Below the pieces are notes generated by a model that searched no databases, had not been told where the DNA came from, and worked only from the letters and a program-made list of their open reading frames with translations. A stretch of DNA of 6,435 bases from assembly GCF_030815255.1 (NCBI RefSeq), contig NZ_JAUSWN010000045.1, positions 1 to 6,435 on the forward strand, written 5' to 3'. Source of the stretch: Hathewaya limosa. Its GTDB lineage: Bacteria > Bacillota > Clostridia > Clostridiales > Clostridiaceae. Below are positions 1 to 5,973 of the stretch, piece after piece; the stretch's first letter is position 1, and each line of letters opens with the position of its first letter. A program made the position numbers and the translations under genes.

Positions 1-4
1 CTAA

Positions 5-12
5 TCTCCTTT
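5..12 (-). promoter_or_regulatory. Ribosome binding site of a divergent gene beyond the left edge
   Basis: Read on the minus strand, this is AAAGGAGA followed by TTAG and then the window edge. A purine-rich Shine-Dalgarno this close to the edge, downstream of a good minus-strand promoter at 44-72, suggests that a start codon lies just left of position 1. The coding sequence itself is not visible, so its identity is unknown. On RNA of either sense, 4-9 and 18-23 can also pair as a short hairpin that would cover this site. Confidence 0.45.
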
Positions 13-43
13 CCGAGGGGGATAATGATTTTGTGGTGAAACT

Positions 44-72
44 ATTGTAACTCTAGGGATGAGATAGTTCAA
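44..72 (-). promoter_or_regulatory. Minus-strand promoter, divergent from mgtA
   Basis: On the minus strand there is a -35 TTGAAC (67-72) and a -10 TACAAT (44-49) separated by exactly 17 bases. This matches the sigma-A consensus at 4/6 and 5/6 positions. Transcription would begin near position 37 and run left through the AAAGGAGA site at 5-12. It is the best promoter in the first 130 bases on either strand. It implies a divergently transcribed gene just outside the window. Confidence 0.45.
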
Positions 73-117
73 TGTTCATATAACTTAACAGAACGTAAAA
101 AAATTTTGGGGGTGAAG

Positions 118-156
118 ATGCATGGAAGATGGTCTTCCTTTACATTCGTATTTTAA
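118..156 (+). CDS. Possible 12-residue leader peptide upstream of mgtA
   Basis: This tiny ORF reads MHGRWSSFTFVF and then stops at TAA. It is preceded by GGGGGTG (108-114), a near-perfect Shine-Dalgarno five bases from the ATG. Its start and first codons fall in the 5' arm of the long leader stem (119-129 with 203-213), and codons 3-7 hold the alternative hairpin GGAAGA/TCTTCC. That arrangement resembles leader-peptide control, in which translation decides between two RNA folds. Enterobacterial mgtA has such a leader peptide (MgtL), but this sequence is not similar to it. It is only real if transcription starts before about 105; the promoter candidate at 139-166 would exclude it. It may be a chance ORF. 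Confidence 0.3.
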   Translation: MHGRWSSFTFVF

Positions 157-166
157 TAAATATATT
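139..166 (+). promoter_or_regulatory. Candidate mgtA promoter
   Basis: The -35 TTTACA (139-144) and the -10 TATATT (161-166) are 16 bases apart, each matching the sigma-A consensus at 5/6 positions. Transcription would start near 173 and give a leader of about 80 bases. If this is the main promoter, the ORF at 118-156 is not in the mgtA message. A weaker upstream alternative is TTGTAA (45-50) with TTCAAT (68-73), 17 bases apart, which would include the whole leader. Confidence 0.35.
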
Positions 167-255
167 TTGGAAATGTTATTCAAGAGATTTATAGGAGAAT
201 ACTTTTCCATGCAAATCCTTGAGTAACAATGCTTGTGTCATTAGGAGGTGTTGTT

Positions 256-2775
256 ATGGTTAAAGTAAAAGAACTTAATATTAAAAATATTAAAGGATTA
301 ACTGACGAAGAAGCCGTAAAAAGATTAAATAAATATGGTGCTAATGATATTAATAAAGAGAAAAAATCAAGTTTAATAAAGAAATTTTTTAATAATATAA
401 AAAATCCTTTGGTTATATTATTAGGTGTGCTTGCTCTTACATCATATATAACTGGGGATAAAAAATCTACGATTATAATGATAGCCATGGTTTTTTTAGG
501 TGTTATTTTAAAATTTATTCAAGAAACTAAGGCTGATAATTCAGCTCAGAAATTAAAAGATATGGTAACAACAAAGGCAACTGTTATACGCAATGGATAT
601 GAAAAAGAGATATTCTTTGAAGAATTGGTTCCAGGAGACATAATTCATCTATCAGCAGGAGATATGATACCAGCAGATGTAAGAATAATTTATAGTAAAG
701 ATTTGTTTGTTAACCAATCCTCATTAACTGGAGAGTCTATTCCAGTAGAAAAAGAAAGTAAGGTGGGAATTTTTAAAGAGGATTTACAAAATCCTAATCT
801 TTGTTTTATGGGAACCAATGTTGAAAGTGGAACTGCTATTGTTGAAATTTTAAATACTGGATATAATACTTATCTTGGACAAGTGAGTAAAACACTTACA
901 AAAAAAAGAGAGTTAACTAGCTTTGATAAAGGTATAAATAACTTTACAATACTTATGATTAAAATGATTTTCATTATGGCGCCTATAGTATTTTTCGCTA
1001 ATGGATTTTCTAAAGGGGATTGGGGTTCAGCATTTTTATTTGCTATTGCTGTTGCAGTTGGACTAACTCCAGAAATGCTTCCTATGATAGTTACTGTTAA
1101 CTTATCTAAAGGAGCATTATCAATGAGTAAAAAGAAAGTTATAGTAAAAAAATTAAATGCTATTCAAAATTTTGGTGCTATGAATATATTATGTACAGAT
1201 AAAACAGGAACTATAACCTGTGGTAAAGTAAAGCTTGAAAAGTGTGTTGATATTTATGGAGATAAAAGTGAAAGAGTCTTAAAATATGCTTTTATAAATA
1301 GTTTTTATCAAACAGGATTAAAAAACGTTATGGATAATGCTATTTTAGAATATAAGAAAAAAAATGGGTTTCTTGATAAAGAAAAAATTAGATATATAAA
1401 GGTTGATGAATTACCTTTTGACTTTAAAAGAAAGAGAATGTCAGTAGTAGTTAGGAATGAAGACCAGAAGGATATATTGATTTGTAAAGGTGCAGTAGAA
1501 GAGATTTTATCATTAAGTGAGTATTATGAAATTGATAAAGAAATAAAATATTTTACGCAAGAAAGTAAGCAGAAATTTGAAAATATAAGTAAAAATCTTA
1601 ATAAAAGTGGATTTAGGGTAATTGCTGTAGCATATAAAAAAATTAAAGATAAGAAAGATGAATATGAAGTTAATGATGAAAAGCAATTAGTTTTTTTAGG
1701 ATATATGGCTTTTTTAGATCCACCAAAAGAAACATCAAGAGAAGCTATAGAAAAATTTAAAAAATACAATGTAGATATAAAAGTGTTAACTGGTGACAAT
1801 GAAATAGTTACTAAAAAAATATGTAAAGATGTTAATTTGCCAGTTGATAGGATTTTATTAGGTAAGGATATAGATCAGATGAGTGATGAAAAATTAGCTA
1901 TAGAGGCAGAGAAGACAAATGTATTTGCTAAATTATCTCCTTTACACAAGGAAAGAATAATAAAAGTATTAAAGGCTAGGGAACATGTTGTTGGATTTAT
2001 GGGGGATGGTATAAATGATTCTCCAGCATTAAAAGCAGCAGATGTTGGAATTTCAGTTGATGGAGCTGTAGATATAGCAAAGGAATGTTCTGATATAATT
2101 CTTCTTGAAAATAATTTATTAGTTTTAGAAGAAGGAGTTATTGAGGGAAGAAGAATTTTTGCTAATATAATAAAATATATAAAAATGACTGCTAGTTCTA
2201 ATTTTGGCAATATGTTTAGTGTATTAGGGTCAAGTATAATATTACCATTTTTACCTATGCTACCTCTTCAAGTATTAATTAATAATTTACTTTATGATAT
2301 TTCTCAAAGTGCCATTCCAACAGATAATGTAGATAATGAATGGTTAACCAAGCCAAGAAAGTGGCAAGTTAACAATATAAGAAAATATATTATGAGTATA
2401 GGTCCTATAAGTTCAATTTTTGATTATATAACTTATTTTGTATTATGGTTTATGTTTAAAGGATTTAACAACCCAGCAATGTTTCAAACAGGGTGGTTTT
2501 TAGAGTCACTATTAACACAGACTCTTATAATACATGTAATAAGAACAAATAAGATACCTTTTATTGAGAGCAGGGCAAGTAATCCATTGATTATGACAAC
2601 AATATTAATGATATTTATAGGGGTTACTCTAATAAATTCTCCTTTAGGAGGGGAATTGGGATTTGTGAAGTTACCGTTAATATACTATCCTATATTGATA
2701 TGTATTTTAATAGGATATGTATTTTTAACACAATTTATAAAGGAACGTTATGTTAAGAAGTTTGATTTAGATTAA
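256..2775 (+). CDS. mgtA: MgtA-type magnesium-translocating P-type ATPase
   Basis: This is an inner-membrane P-type ATPase (type IIIB) that imports Mg2+ using ATP. In order it shows an N-terminal cation-ATPase region (about 12-70); the actuator-domain TGES (158-161); a membrane-helix PEMLPM (272 onward); the phosphorylation site at D315 in DKTGTIT; the hinge GDGIND (583-588); and a C-terminal membrane region. The stretches VIVKKLNAIQNFGAMN, KYIKMTASSNFGN and NNLLYDISQSAIPTDNVD are characteristic of MgtA/MgtB rather than Ca2+ or Na+/K+ pumps. The usual DKTGTLT has Ile for Leu, a mild change. I chose the ATG at 256 (839 residues) because AGGAGGTG lies five bases upstream; an in-frame ATG at 229 has no such site. 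It is somewhat shorter than Salmonella MgtA, mainly at the N terminus. It appears monocistronic, ending at the terminator at 2797. The structured leader suggests post-transcriptional control. Confidence 0.95.
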   Translation: MVKVKELNIKNIKGLTDEEAVKRLNKYGANDINKEKKSSLIKKFFNNIKNPLVILLGVLALTSYITGDKKSTIIMIAMVFLGVILKFIQETKADNSAQKLKDMVTTKATVIRNGYEKEIFFEELVPGDIIHLSAGDMIPADVRIIYSKDLFVNQSSLTGESIPVEKESKVGIFKEDLQNPNLCFMGTNVESGTAIVEILNTGYNTYLGQVSKTLTKKRELTSFDKGINNFTILMIKMIFIMAPIVFFANGFSKGDWGSAFLFAIAVAVGLTPEMLPMIVTVNLSKGALSMSKKKVIVKKLNAIQNFGAMNILCTDKTGTITCGKVKLEKCVDIYGDKSERVLKYAFINSFYQTGLKNVMDNAILEYKKKNGFLDKEKIRYIKVDELPFDFKRKRMSVVVRNEDQKDILICKGAVEEILSLSEYYEIDKEIKYFTQESKQKFENISKNLNKSGFRVIAVAYKKIKDKKDEYEVNDEKQLVFLGYMAFLDPPKETSREAIEKFKKYNVDIKVLTGDNEIVTKKICKDVNLPVDRILLGKDIDQMSDEKLAIEAEKTNVFAKLSPLHKERIIKVLKAREHVVGFMGDGINDSPALKAADVGISVDGAVDIAKECSDIILLENNLLVLEEGVIEGRRIFANIIKYIKMTASSNFGNMFSVLGSSIILPFLPMLPLQVLINNLLYDISQSAIPTDNVDNEWLTKPRKWQVNNIRKYIMSIGPISSIFDYITYFVLWFMFKGFNNPAMFQTGWFLESLLTQTLIIHVIRTNKIPFIESRASNPLIMTTILMIFIGVTLINSPLGGELGFVKLPLIYYPILICILIGYVFLTQFIKERYVKKFDLD

Positions 2776-2796
2776 AATACATGTATAGATAATATA

Positions 2797-2833
2797 AAAA
2801 AAGAGTTAGAAATTATTTTTCTAACTCTTTTTT
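2797..2833. terminator. Bidirectional intrinsic terminator between mgtA and tRNA-Leu
   Basis: A near-perfect hairpin pairs 2797-2812 with 2818-2833, with GAGTTAG/CTAACTC at its centre, a TTATT loop, and runs of A and T on the two sides. On the plus strand the T run ends mgtA transcripts 22 bases after the stop codon. On the minus strand the same hairpin starts immediately after the encoded CCA of the tRNA and is followed by a T run. It therefore serves both genes. Confidence 0.9.
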
Positions 2834-2919
2834 GGTGCCGGAGGCGGGAATCGAACCCGCACGGTATTGCTACCACTGGATTTTGAGTCCAGCGCGTCTG
2901 CCAGTTCCACCACTTCGGC
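2833..2919 (-). tRNA. tRNA-Leu(CAA)
   Basis: On the minus strand this is an 87-base class II tRNA with a long variable arm. The anticodon stem CTGGA/TCCAG closes the loop CTCAAAA, whose anticodon CAA (plus-strand 2883-2885) reads UUG leucine codons. The T arm is GCGGG-TTCGATT-CCCGC, the discriminator is A, and CCA is encoded (2833-2835). The acceptor stem is GCCGAAG with CTCCGGC, which leaves an A-C mismatch at pair 5-68 (positions 2915 and 2841); all other acceptor pairs are Watson-Crick. The mismatch is probably tolerated. It stands alone, opposite to its neighbours, and shares a terminator with mgtA. Confidence 0.96.
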
Positions 2920-2936
2920 ATAATTAAATATTTAAG

Positions 2937-2964
2937 TTTACTAGCACAGTTTAACATATATAAA
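2937..2964 (+). promoter_or_regulatory. Candidate promoter of the gene at 3058
   Basis: TTTACT (2937-2942) and TATAAA (2959-2964) are 16 bases apart on the plus strand. The site overlaps the divergent tRNA promoter region, so the two would compete or be shared. The AT-richness here makes chance matches likely. Confidence 0.3.
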
Positions 2965-2976
2965 GGAAAAATTCAA
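2948..2976 (-). promoter_or_regulatory. Candidate promoter of tRNA-Leu
   Basis: On the minus strand, TTGAAT (2971-2976) and TAAACT (2948-2953) are 17 bases apart, which would start transcription about 20 bases before the tRNA. An overlapping alternative is TTTACT (2978-2983) with TATATG (2955-2960), also 17 apart. Either is a moderate sigma-A match. Confidence 0.4.
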
Positions 2977-3057
2977 TAGTAAATTTATATGAATATACAA
3001 AAAATAAAATGGGAAATATAAATTAGTAAATTTTTATTTAGGAGGAAACATTATATT

Positions 3058-3687
3058 ATGACATTAAATATACCAACTGAAATTTTTGAAACAATGATTT
3101 CAGCTATATCTATTATTATGGGATCTTTAATAGGTGCTTTTTTTAGTTGGATAATATCTAAAAAGACAACATCAAAAAATATAAAAGAACAATATAAAAT
3201 TTTAGAACGTAATATGATCTACGAAGAAAAGTGTAAGAAAAAGGAGATATGTAAACAAGCAAATATTATAAGATTAGATATATGTACAGCACTTTTTCAA
3301 AGTATAAGGGCAATCAAGGAATATAATTGGAATGAGCAAAAAAATATATATCCTATTCCTATAAATAAAAATTATTCATCTTCTGTTGCTACTTTAAGTA
3401 ATTATTATTCATTGCAAGATATTAGTTATATTTATCAACTATATTCTATTATTGAAAAAATGAATAGTCATATAATGTATAAGAGCCTTTTTAAAGAAGA
3501 ATATAATGGAAAAGAAGTATTTGAACTATACAGACAACTTATAGAAAAAGTTTATGGGGCAAATTCTAATGAAATTTTAAAGTTACATATTGATAATATC
3601 TCATACGAAGATTTATATAAGAATACATACATAAAAGAAGGGTATAAAAATGTGTTAGAAAAATTAGATAAATTGTGTGTAAAATAA
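3058..3687 (+). CDS. Hypothetical membrane-anchored protein
   Basis: I do not recognise this 209-residue protein. It has one clear hydrophobic segment (about 13-34, running from MISAISIIMGSLIGAFF to the WII before Lys-Lys), best read as an N-terminal membrane anchor with the rest in the cytoplasm because a lysine-rich stretch follows it. Residues 38-75 are highly charged and probably helical, possibly coiled coil. The remainder is rich in Tyr, Ile, Asn and Lys with no catalytic motif that I can see. An AGGAGG (3040-3045) precedes the ATG by 12 bases, longer than ideal, but no better in-frame start exists. It is flanked by the divergent tRNA and by a separate promoter for the next gene, so it is probably transcribed alone. 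No terminator hairpin follows it. It could be a laterally acquired or phage-type orphan, but nothing proves that. Confidence 0.75.
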   Translation: MTLNIPTEIFETMISAISIIMGSLIGAFFSWIISKKTTSKNIKEQYKILERNMIYEEKCKKKEICKQANIIRLDICTALFQSIRAIKEYNWNEQKNIYPIPINKNYSSSVATLSNYYSLQDISYIYQLYSIIEKMNSHIMYKSLFKEEYNGKEVFELYRQLIEKVYGANSNEILKLHIDNISYEDLYKNTYIKEGYKNVLEKLDKLCVK

Positions 3688-3746
3688 TAAAAATAAAAAA
3701 ATGTGAATAATATTATGACAAATTAGTAAAATATAAACTTTCTTTA

Positions 3747-3776
3747 TTGATTAAAATGTAATAATATTATTATAAT
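3747..3776 (+). promoter_or_regulatory. Promoter of the rhomboid gene
   Basis: TTGATT (3747-3752) and a perfect TATAAT (3771-3776) are 18 bases apart, placing the transcription start near 3783, about 25 bases before the rhomboid ATG. The spacer contains the palindrome ATAATATTAT (3761-3770). With no terminator seen up to 5790, this promoter may also serve the two following genes. Confidence 0.6.
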
Positions 3777-3808
3777 AGAAGTAAGCATTAATTTAAGAGG
3801 TACATGGT

Positions 3809-4387
3809 ATGAAATTGGAAGGTATAAAAAATAAGTTTCAATATAATTCTCCAGTTATATTGACATTTACTTTAATTTCTTTAGGGGCATATTTTTTAGG
3901 ATGGTTATCGCATGGAAATATAACTAAGTTTTTGTTTAGTGTTTATAGAACATCAGTTTTAGATCCCTTACAATATATCAGAATTTTTACTCATGTATTT
4001 GGTCATGTTAATTGGCAACATTTTGTGGGTAATTTCACAATAATTTTATTAATAGGACCTATGGTTGAAGAAAAATATGGATCTAAAATAATTATAGAAA
4101 TGATATTAATAACGGCAGGGGTAACAGGTATATTAAATGTACTGTTTTTTCCACAGATAATGCTTTTAGGCGCAAGTGGGATTGCGTTTATGTTTATTCT
4201 GTTAGGTTCGTTTGTTAACGTTGAAAAAGGGAAGATACCATTGACGTTTATAATTATACTTTTTGTGTTTTTAGGAAAAGAAATTGTACAAGGGATTTTA
4301 AGTAAAGATAATATCTCGCAGTTTGCACATATTATAGGTGGAGGTTGTGGAAGTATTTTTGGATATTTGTATAATAAAAGAGGTTAA
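3809..4387 (+). CDS. Rhomboid-family intramembrane serine protease
   Basis: This 192-residue polytopic protein is a rhomboid protease, which cleaves other proteins' transmembrane segments within the membrane. The catalytic pattern is complete. H71 and N75 (HFVGN) form the oxyanion-side motif in the second helix, the nucleophile S123 lies in GASG (121-124), and the general base H174 lies in the last helix (AHIIGGGCGSIFGYL). Six hydrophobic segments are visible at about 15-34, 69-86, 93-113, 119-138, 143-162 and 172-187, the minimal bacterial rhomboid core with no extra domain. GAGG (3796-3799, within AAGAGGTAC) lies about nine bases before the ATG, and a TATAAT promoter lies just upstream. The substrate cannot be told from sequence. 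The next gene, sdaAB, is 85 bases downstream and has no obvious functional link. Confidence 0.9.
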   Translation: MKLEGIKNKFQYNSPVILTFTLISLGAYFLGWLSHGNITKFLFSVYRTSVLDPLQYIRIFTHVFGHVNWQHFVGNFTIILLIGPMVEEKYGSKIIIEMILITAGVTGILNVLFFPQIMLLGASGIAFMFILLGSFVNVEKGKIPLTFIIILFVFLGKEIVQGILSKDNISQFAHIIGGGCGSIFGYLYNKRG

Positions 4388-4472
4388 TTAAATATAAAGT
4401 TTCACATATTAAATATAATAATTTATATGTTGTAGACGATAATAAATTAAATCCAAGAAAGGATGATATAAT

Positions 4473-5147
4473 ATGAAAAAATATGGGGCGTTTGATATTC
4501 TAGGTCCAATAATGATAGGACCATCTAGTTCACATACAGCAGGTGCAGCAAGGTTAGGAAAGGTGGCAAGATGTATAGCCGGAAATAACTTTAACAGAGT
4601 AGAATTTTATTTACACGGGTCTTTTGCTCATACTTATAAAGGACACGGAACAGATAAGGCGTTGGTTGCAGGCGTACTAGGTATGGAGCCACATGATGAA
4701 AGATTAAGAAATTCTATTGAATTGGCAGAGAAAAAAGGTTTGAAAGTCGATTTTAAAACAATAGAATTAGAAAATTCCCATCCCAATACAGCAAAAATGG
4801 TATTCTATAAGGATAATACAGAATTGATAGATGTTGTTGGCTCATCAATAGGAGGGGGAAGTATAAAAATAACTTTTGTAGATGGATACGAGGTAGATTT
4901 AACAGGAGACTATCCAGCCATTATAATTAGACAGCATGATAGAAAAGGTGTTATTAGTAATGTAACAAAAGTTTTGGCACAAAATAATATTAATATAGCT
5001 ACTATGAGTGTTAATAGAAATAATAAAGGAAAAGAAGCATTTACAATATTGCAATGTGATAGTAATATACCTGAGAACTTGGTAAAAGAAATATCCCAAT
5101 TGGAGAATATAATTTCAGTAAGAGCTGTAAACCCAGTATCTGAATAA
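4473..5147 (+). CDS. sdaAB: L-serine dehydratase, iron-sulfur-dependent, beta subunit
   Basis: This 224-residue protein is the beta subunit of the [4Fe-4S] L-serine ammonia-lyase, which converts serine to pyruvate and ammonia in the cytoplasm. Family motifs in order are GPSSSHTAG (16-24), GSFAHTYKGHGTDKALVAG (49-67), SHPNTAK (102-108) and GSSIGGGSI (123-131). A C-terminal ACT domain follows (about 148-220), in a form typical of small-molecule sensing or dimer contacts. The length is normal for the two-subunit clostridial/bacillar enzyme. The cluster-binding cysteines are in the alpha subunit. That gene (sdaAA) usually follows directly, but here a MazF-like gene does, so the partner must be encoded elsewhere or be missing. 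AAAGGATG precedes the ATG by about eight bases. I see no convincing promoter in 4388-4472, so read-through from the rhomboid gene is possible. Confidence 0.95.
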   Translation: MKKYGAFDILGPIMIGPSSSHTAGAARLGKVARCIAGNNFNRVEFYLHGSFAHTYKGHGTDKALVAGVLGMEPHDERLRNSIELAEKKGLKVDFKTIELENSHPNTAKMVFYKDNTELIDVVGSSIGGGSIKITFVDGYEVDLTGDYPAIIIRQHDRKGVISNVTKVLAQNNINIATMSVNRNNKGKEAFTILQCDSNIPENLVKEISQLENIISVRAVNPVSE

Positions 5148-5193
5148 ATCTAATTTAAATTTTACAGCAATATGAAGATAAAGGGGGAGGAAT

Positions 5194-5790
5194 ATGTGCA
5201 ATATTAGCATAAGAAACATGAATGAAGAACAATTAAATGAGTATATCGATGAAACAACAGAAAAAATTAATAGTTTAGTTAATGAGTTTTCGAAAGAAAT
5301 ATCAGTTAAAGTGACGCATAAAGATAAGTTCTCAAATTTAAAGGAAAAAGCATTTGGGGTAAAAAATGTTTTTAAATATGTGGAATGGATAAATAAAAAA
5401 ATGAAAATGGATGAAATGGTCACGGAAAGAATCTCAACTGTCCCTAAACGAGGAGAGATATGGACATGTGAATTAGGGCAAAATATTGGTTCGGAAGAGA
5501 ACAAAGTAAGACCAGTCATTGTAATTCAAAATAACACAGGAAATGAAAAAGGACCAACTACCATAATAGTACCAATATCTAATAGGCATAAAAAAATTAA
5601 AGTACATATTCAGTTAAGAGAAACAGATTACAAGTTAGTTGCAGGAGAAGCACAAAAAGTAACTGGAACAGTTTTATGTGAACAAATAAAGGTAGTATCT
5701 AAGGTAAGATTGGGACGACATATTGCTACTTTAGAAGATGAGTTTCTAAAAATTTTAGATGCAAAATTAAAAAATTCTTTGGATTTATAA
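5194..5790 (+). CDS. MazF/PemK-family protein with an N-terminal helical extension
   Basis: Residues about 84-198 match the MazF/PemK fold, a family of mRNA-cleaving ribonuclease toxins. PKRGEIW opens the domain, followed by SEENKVRPVIVIQNNTGN, the PTTIIVPIS strand and CEQIKVVSKVRLG. By comparison with Bacillus subtilis MazF (from memory), the catalytic Arg is kept (R106 in VRP), the catalytic Thr is replaced by Ser (S129) and a nearby His is present (H138), so activity is plausible. Residues 1-83 are an extra charged, probably helical region (EEQLNEYIDETTEKINSLV looks coiled-coil-like) absent from ordinary MazF of about 115 residues. The ATG at 5194 is preceded by AAGGGGGAGG; the AGGGGG part gives good spacing. 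It lies 46 bases after sdaAB and is perhaps cotranscribed. No antitoxin gene adjoins it, so the extension might act as a built-in regulator, or the protein may not be a toxin. Confidence 0.85.
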   Translation: MCNISIRNMNEEQLNEYIDETTEKINSLVNEFSKEISVKVTHKDKFSNLKEKAFGVKNVFKYVEWINKKMKMDEMVTERISTVPKRGEIWTCELGQNIGSEENKVRPVIVIQNNTGNEKGPTTIIVPISNRHKKIKVHIQLRETDYKLVAGEAQKVTGTVLCEQIKVVSKVRLGRHIATLEDEFLKILDAKLKNSLDL

Positions 5791-5815
5791 TTAAATAGAA
5801 AAATATAAAAAAAGG

Positions 5816-5844
5816 TTGATTTTTTTGTTTGATTATGATAAAAT
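5816..5844 (+). promoter_or_regulatory. Promoter of the small RNA gene
   Basis: TTGATT (5816-5821) and TAAAAT (5839-5844) are 17 bases apart, predicting a start near 5851. It lies 25 bases after the MazF-like stop codon and immediately before the structured RNA motifs. The match is good but the region is AT-rich. Confidence 0.5.
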
Positions 5845-5862
5845 AACTTTTGTTGATTTGGT

Positions 5863-5888
5863 ACATACCTAGTTAAGACTAGGAGGTT
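5863..5888 (+). repeat. Structured repeat unit A (ACATA-hairpin-AGGTT)
   Basis: This is the first copy of the repeated motif. A perfect 5-bp stem (5868-5872 with 5879-5883) has a six-base loop. Its 3' side forms AGGAGGT (5881-5887), a perfect Shine-Dalgarno sequence with no start codon placed to use it. The second copy begins 57 bases later. Confidence 0.6.
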
Positions 5889-5919
5889 CTATTCCATAGT
5901 TTACCTTATATTTTTGATA

Positions 5920-5945
5920 ACATACCTGACATAGGTCGGGAGATT
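5920..5945 (+). repeat. Structured repeat unit B (ACATA-hairpin-AGATT)
   Basis: This is the second copy. A 6-bp stem (5925-5930 with 5935-5940, one T-G pair) closes the loop ATAG. The outer stem TGATA/TATCA abuts ACATA directly, so ACATA faces AGATTATA across an internal loop. Compared with unit A, the flanks are the same apart from one G/A change, whereas the stem pairs have changed together. Confidence 0.6.
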
Positions 5946-5973
5946 ATATATCATATATTTAAATTACAATGTG

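Larger units (their letters stand above)
108..255 (+). promoter_or_regulatory. Candidate structured leader controlling mgtA
   Basis: Three nested elements lie just upstream of mgtA. First, 119-129 can pair with 203-213 in an 11-bp stem with one G-U pair, whose core is TGCATGGAA with TTCCATGCA. Second, 124-129 can instead pair with 133-138 (GGAAGA, loop TGG, TCTTCC). The two structures exclude each other. Third, TCCT (216-219) and AATG (228-231) can pair with AGGA (243-246) and CATT (239-242), covering the mgtA Shine-Dalgarno. A short ORF (118-156) starts inside the long stem. Clostridial and bacillar Mg2+ transporter genes are often controlled by the M-box riboswitch, but I do not see its conserved GTTAGGTGAGG-type core here. 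The pairing is seen in the sequence; a regulatory role is inferred. Confidence 0.4.

Noticed and set aside
1..255. M-box, yybP-ykoY or ydaO riboswitch upstream of mgtA
   Set aside because: Isolated similarities exist (for example TTTTGGGGGTGAAG resembles part of ydaO, and GCAAATCC weakly resembles the Mn2+ riboswitch core), but the conserved cores do not line up in order. I left the leader unclassified.
229..255. Upstream in-frame ATG as the mgtA start
   Set aside because: It has no Shine-Dalgarno and would put AGGAGGTG inside the gene; the ATG at 256 is correctly spaced from that site.
1524..2210. Minus-strand ORFs inside mgtA, and similar ones inside sdaAB and the MazF-like gene
   Set aside because: They are shadows of well-supported plus-strand genes, without ribosome binding sites or family resemblance.
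2772..2957. Minus-strand 61-codon ORF
   Set aside because: It is the translation of the tRNA-Leu gene and its terminator, not a protein gene.
5807..5826. Terminator hairpin after the MazF-like gene (A7, loop GGTTGA, T7)
   Set aside because: The stem is only A-T pairs and overlaps the -35 of the small RNA promoter; too weak to call.
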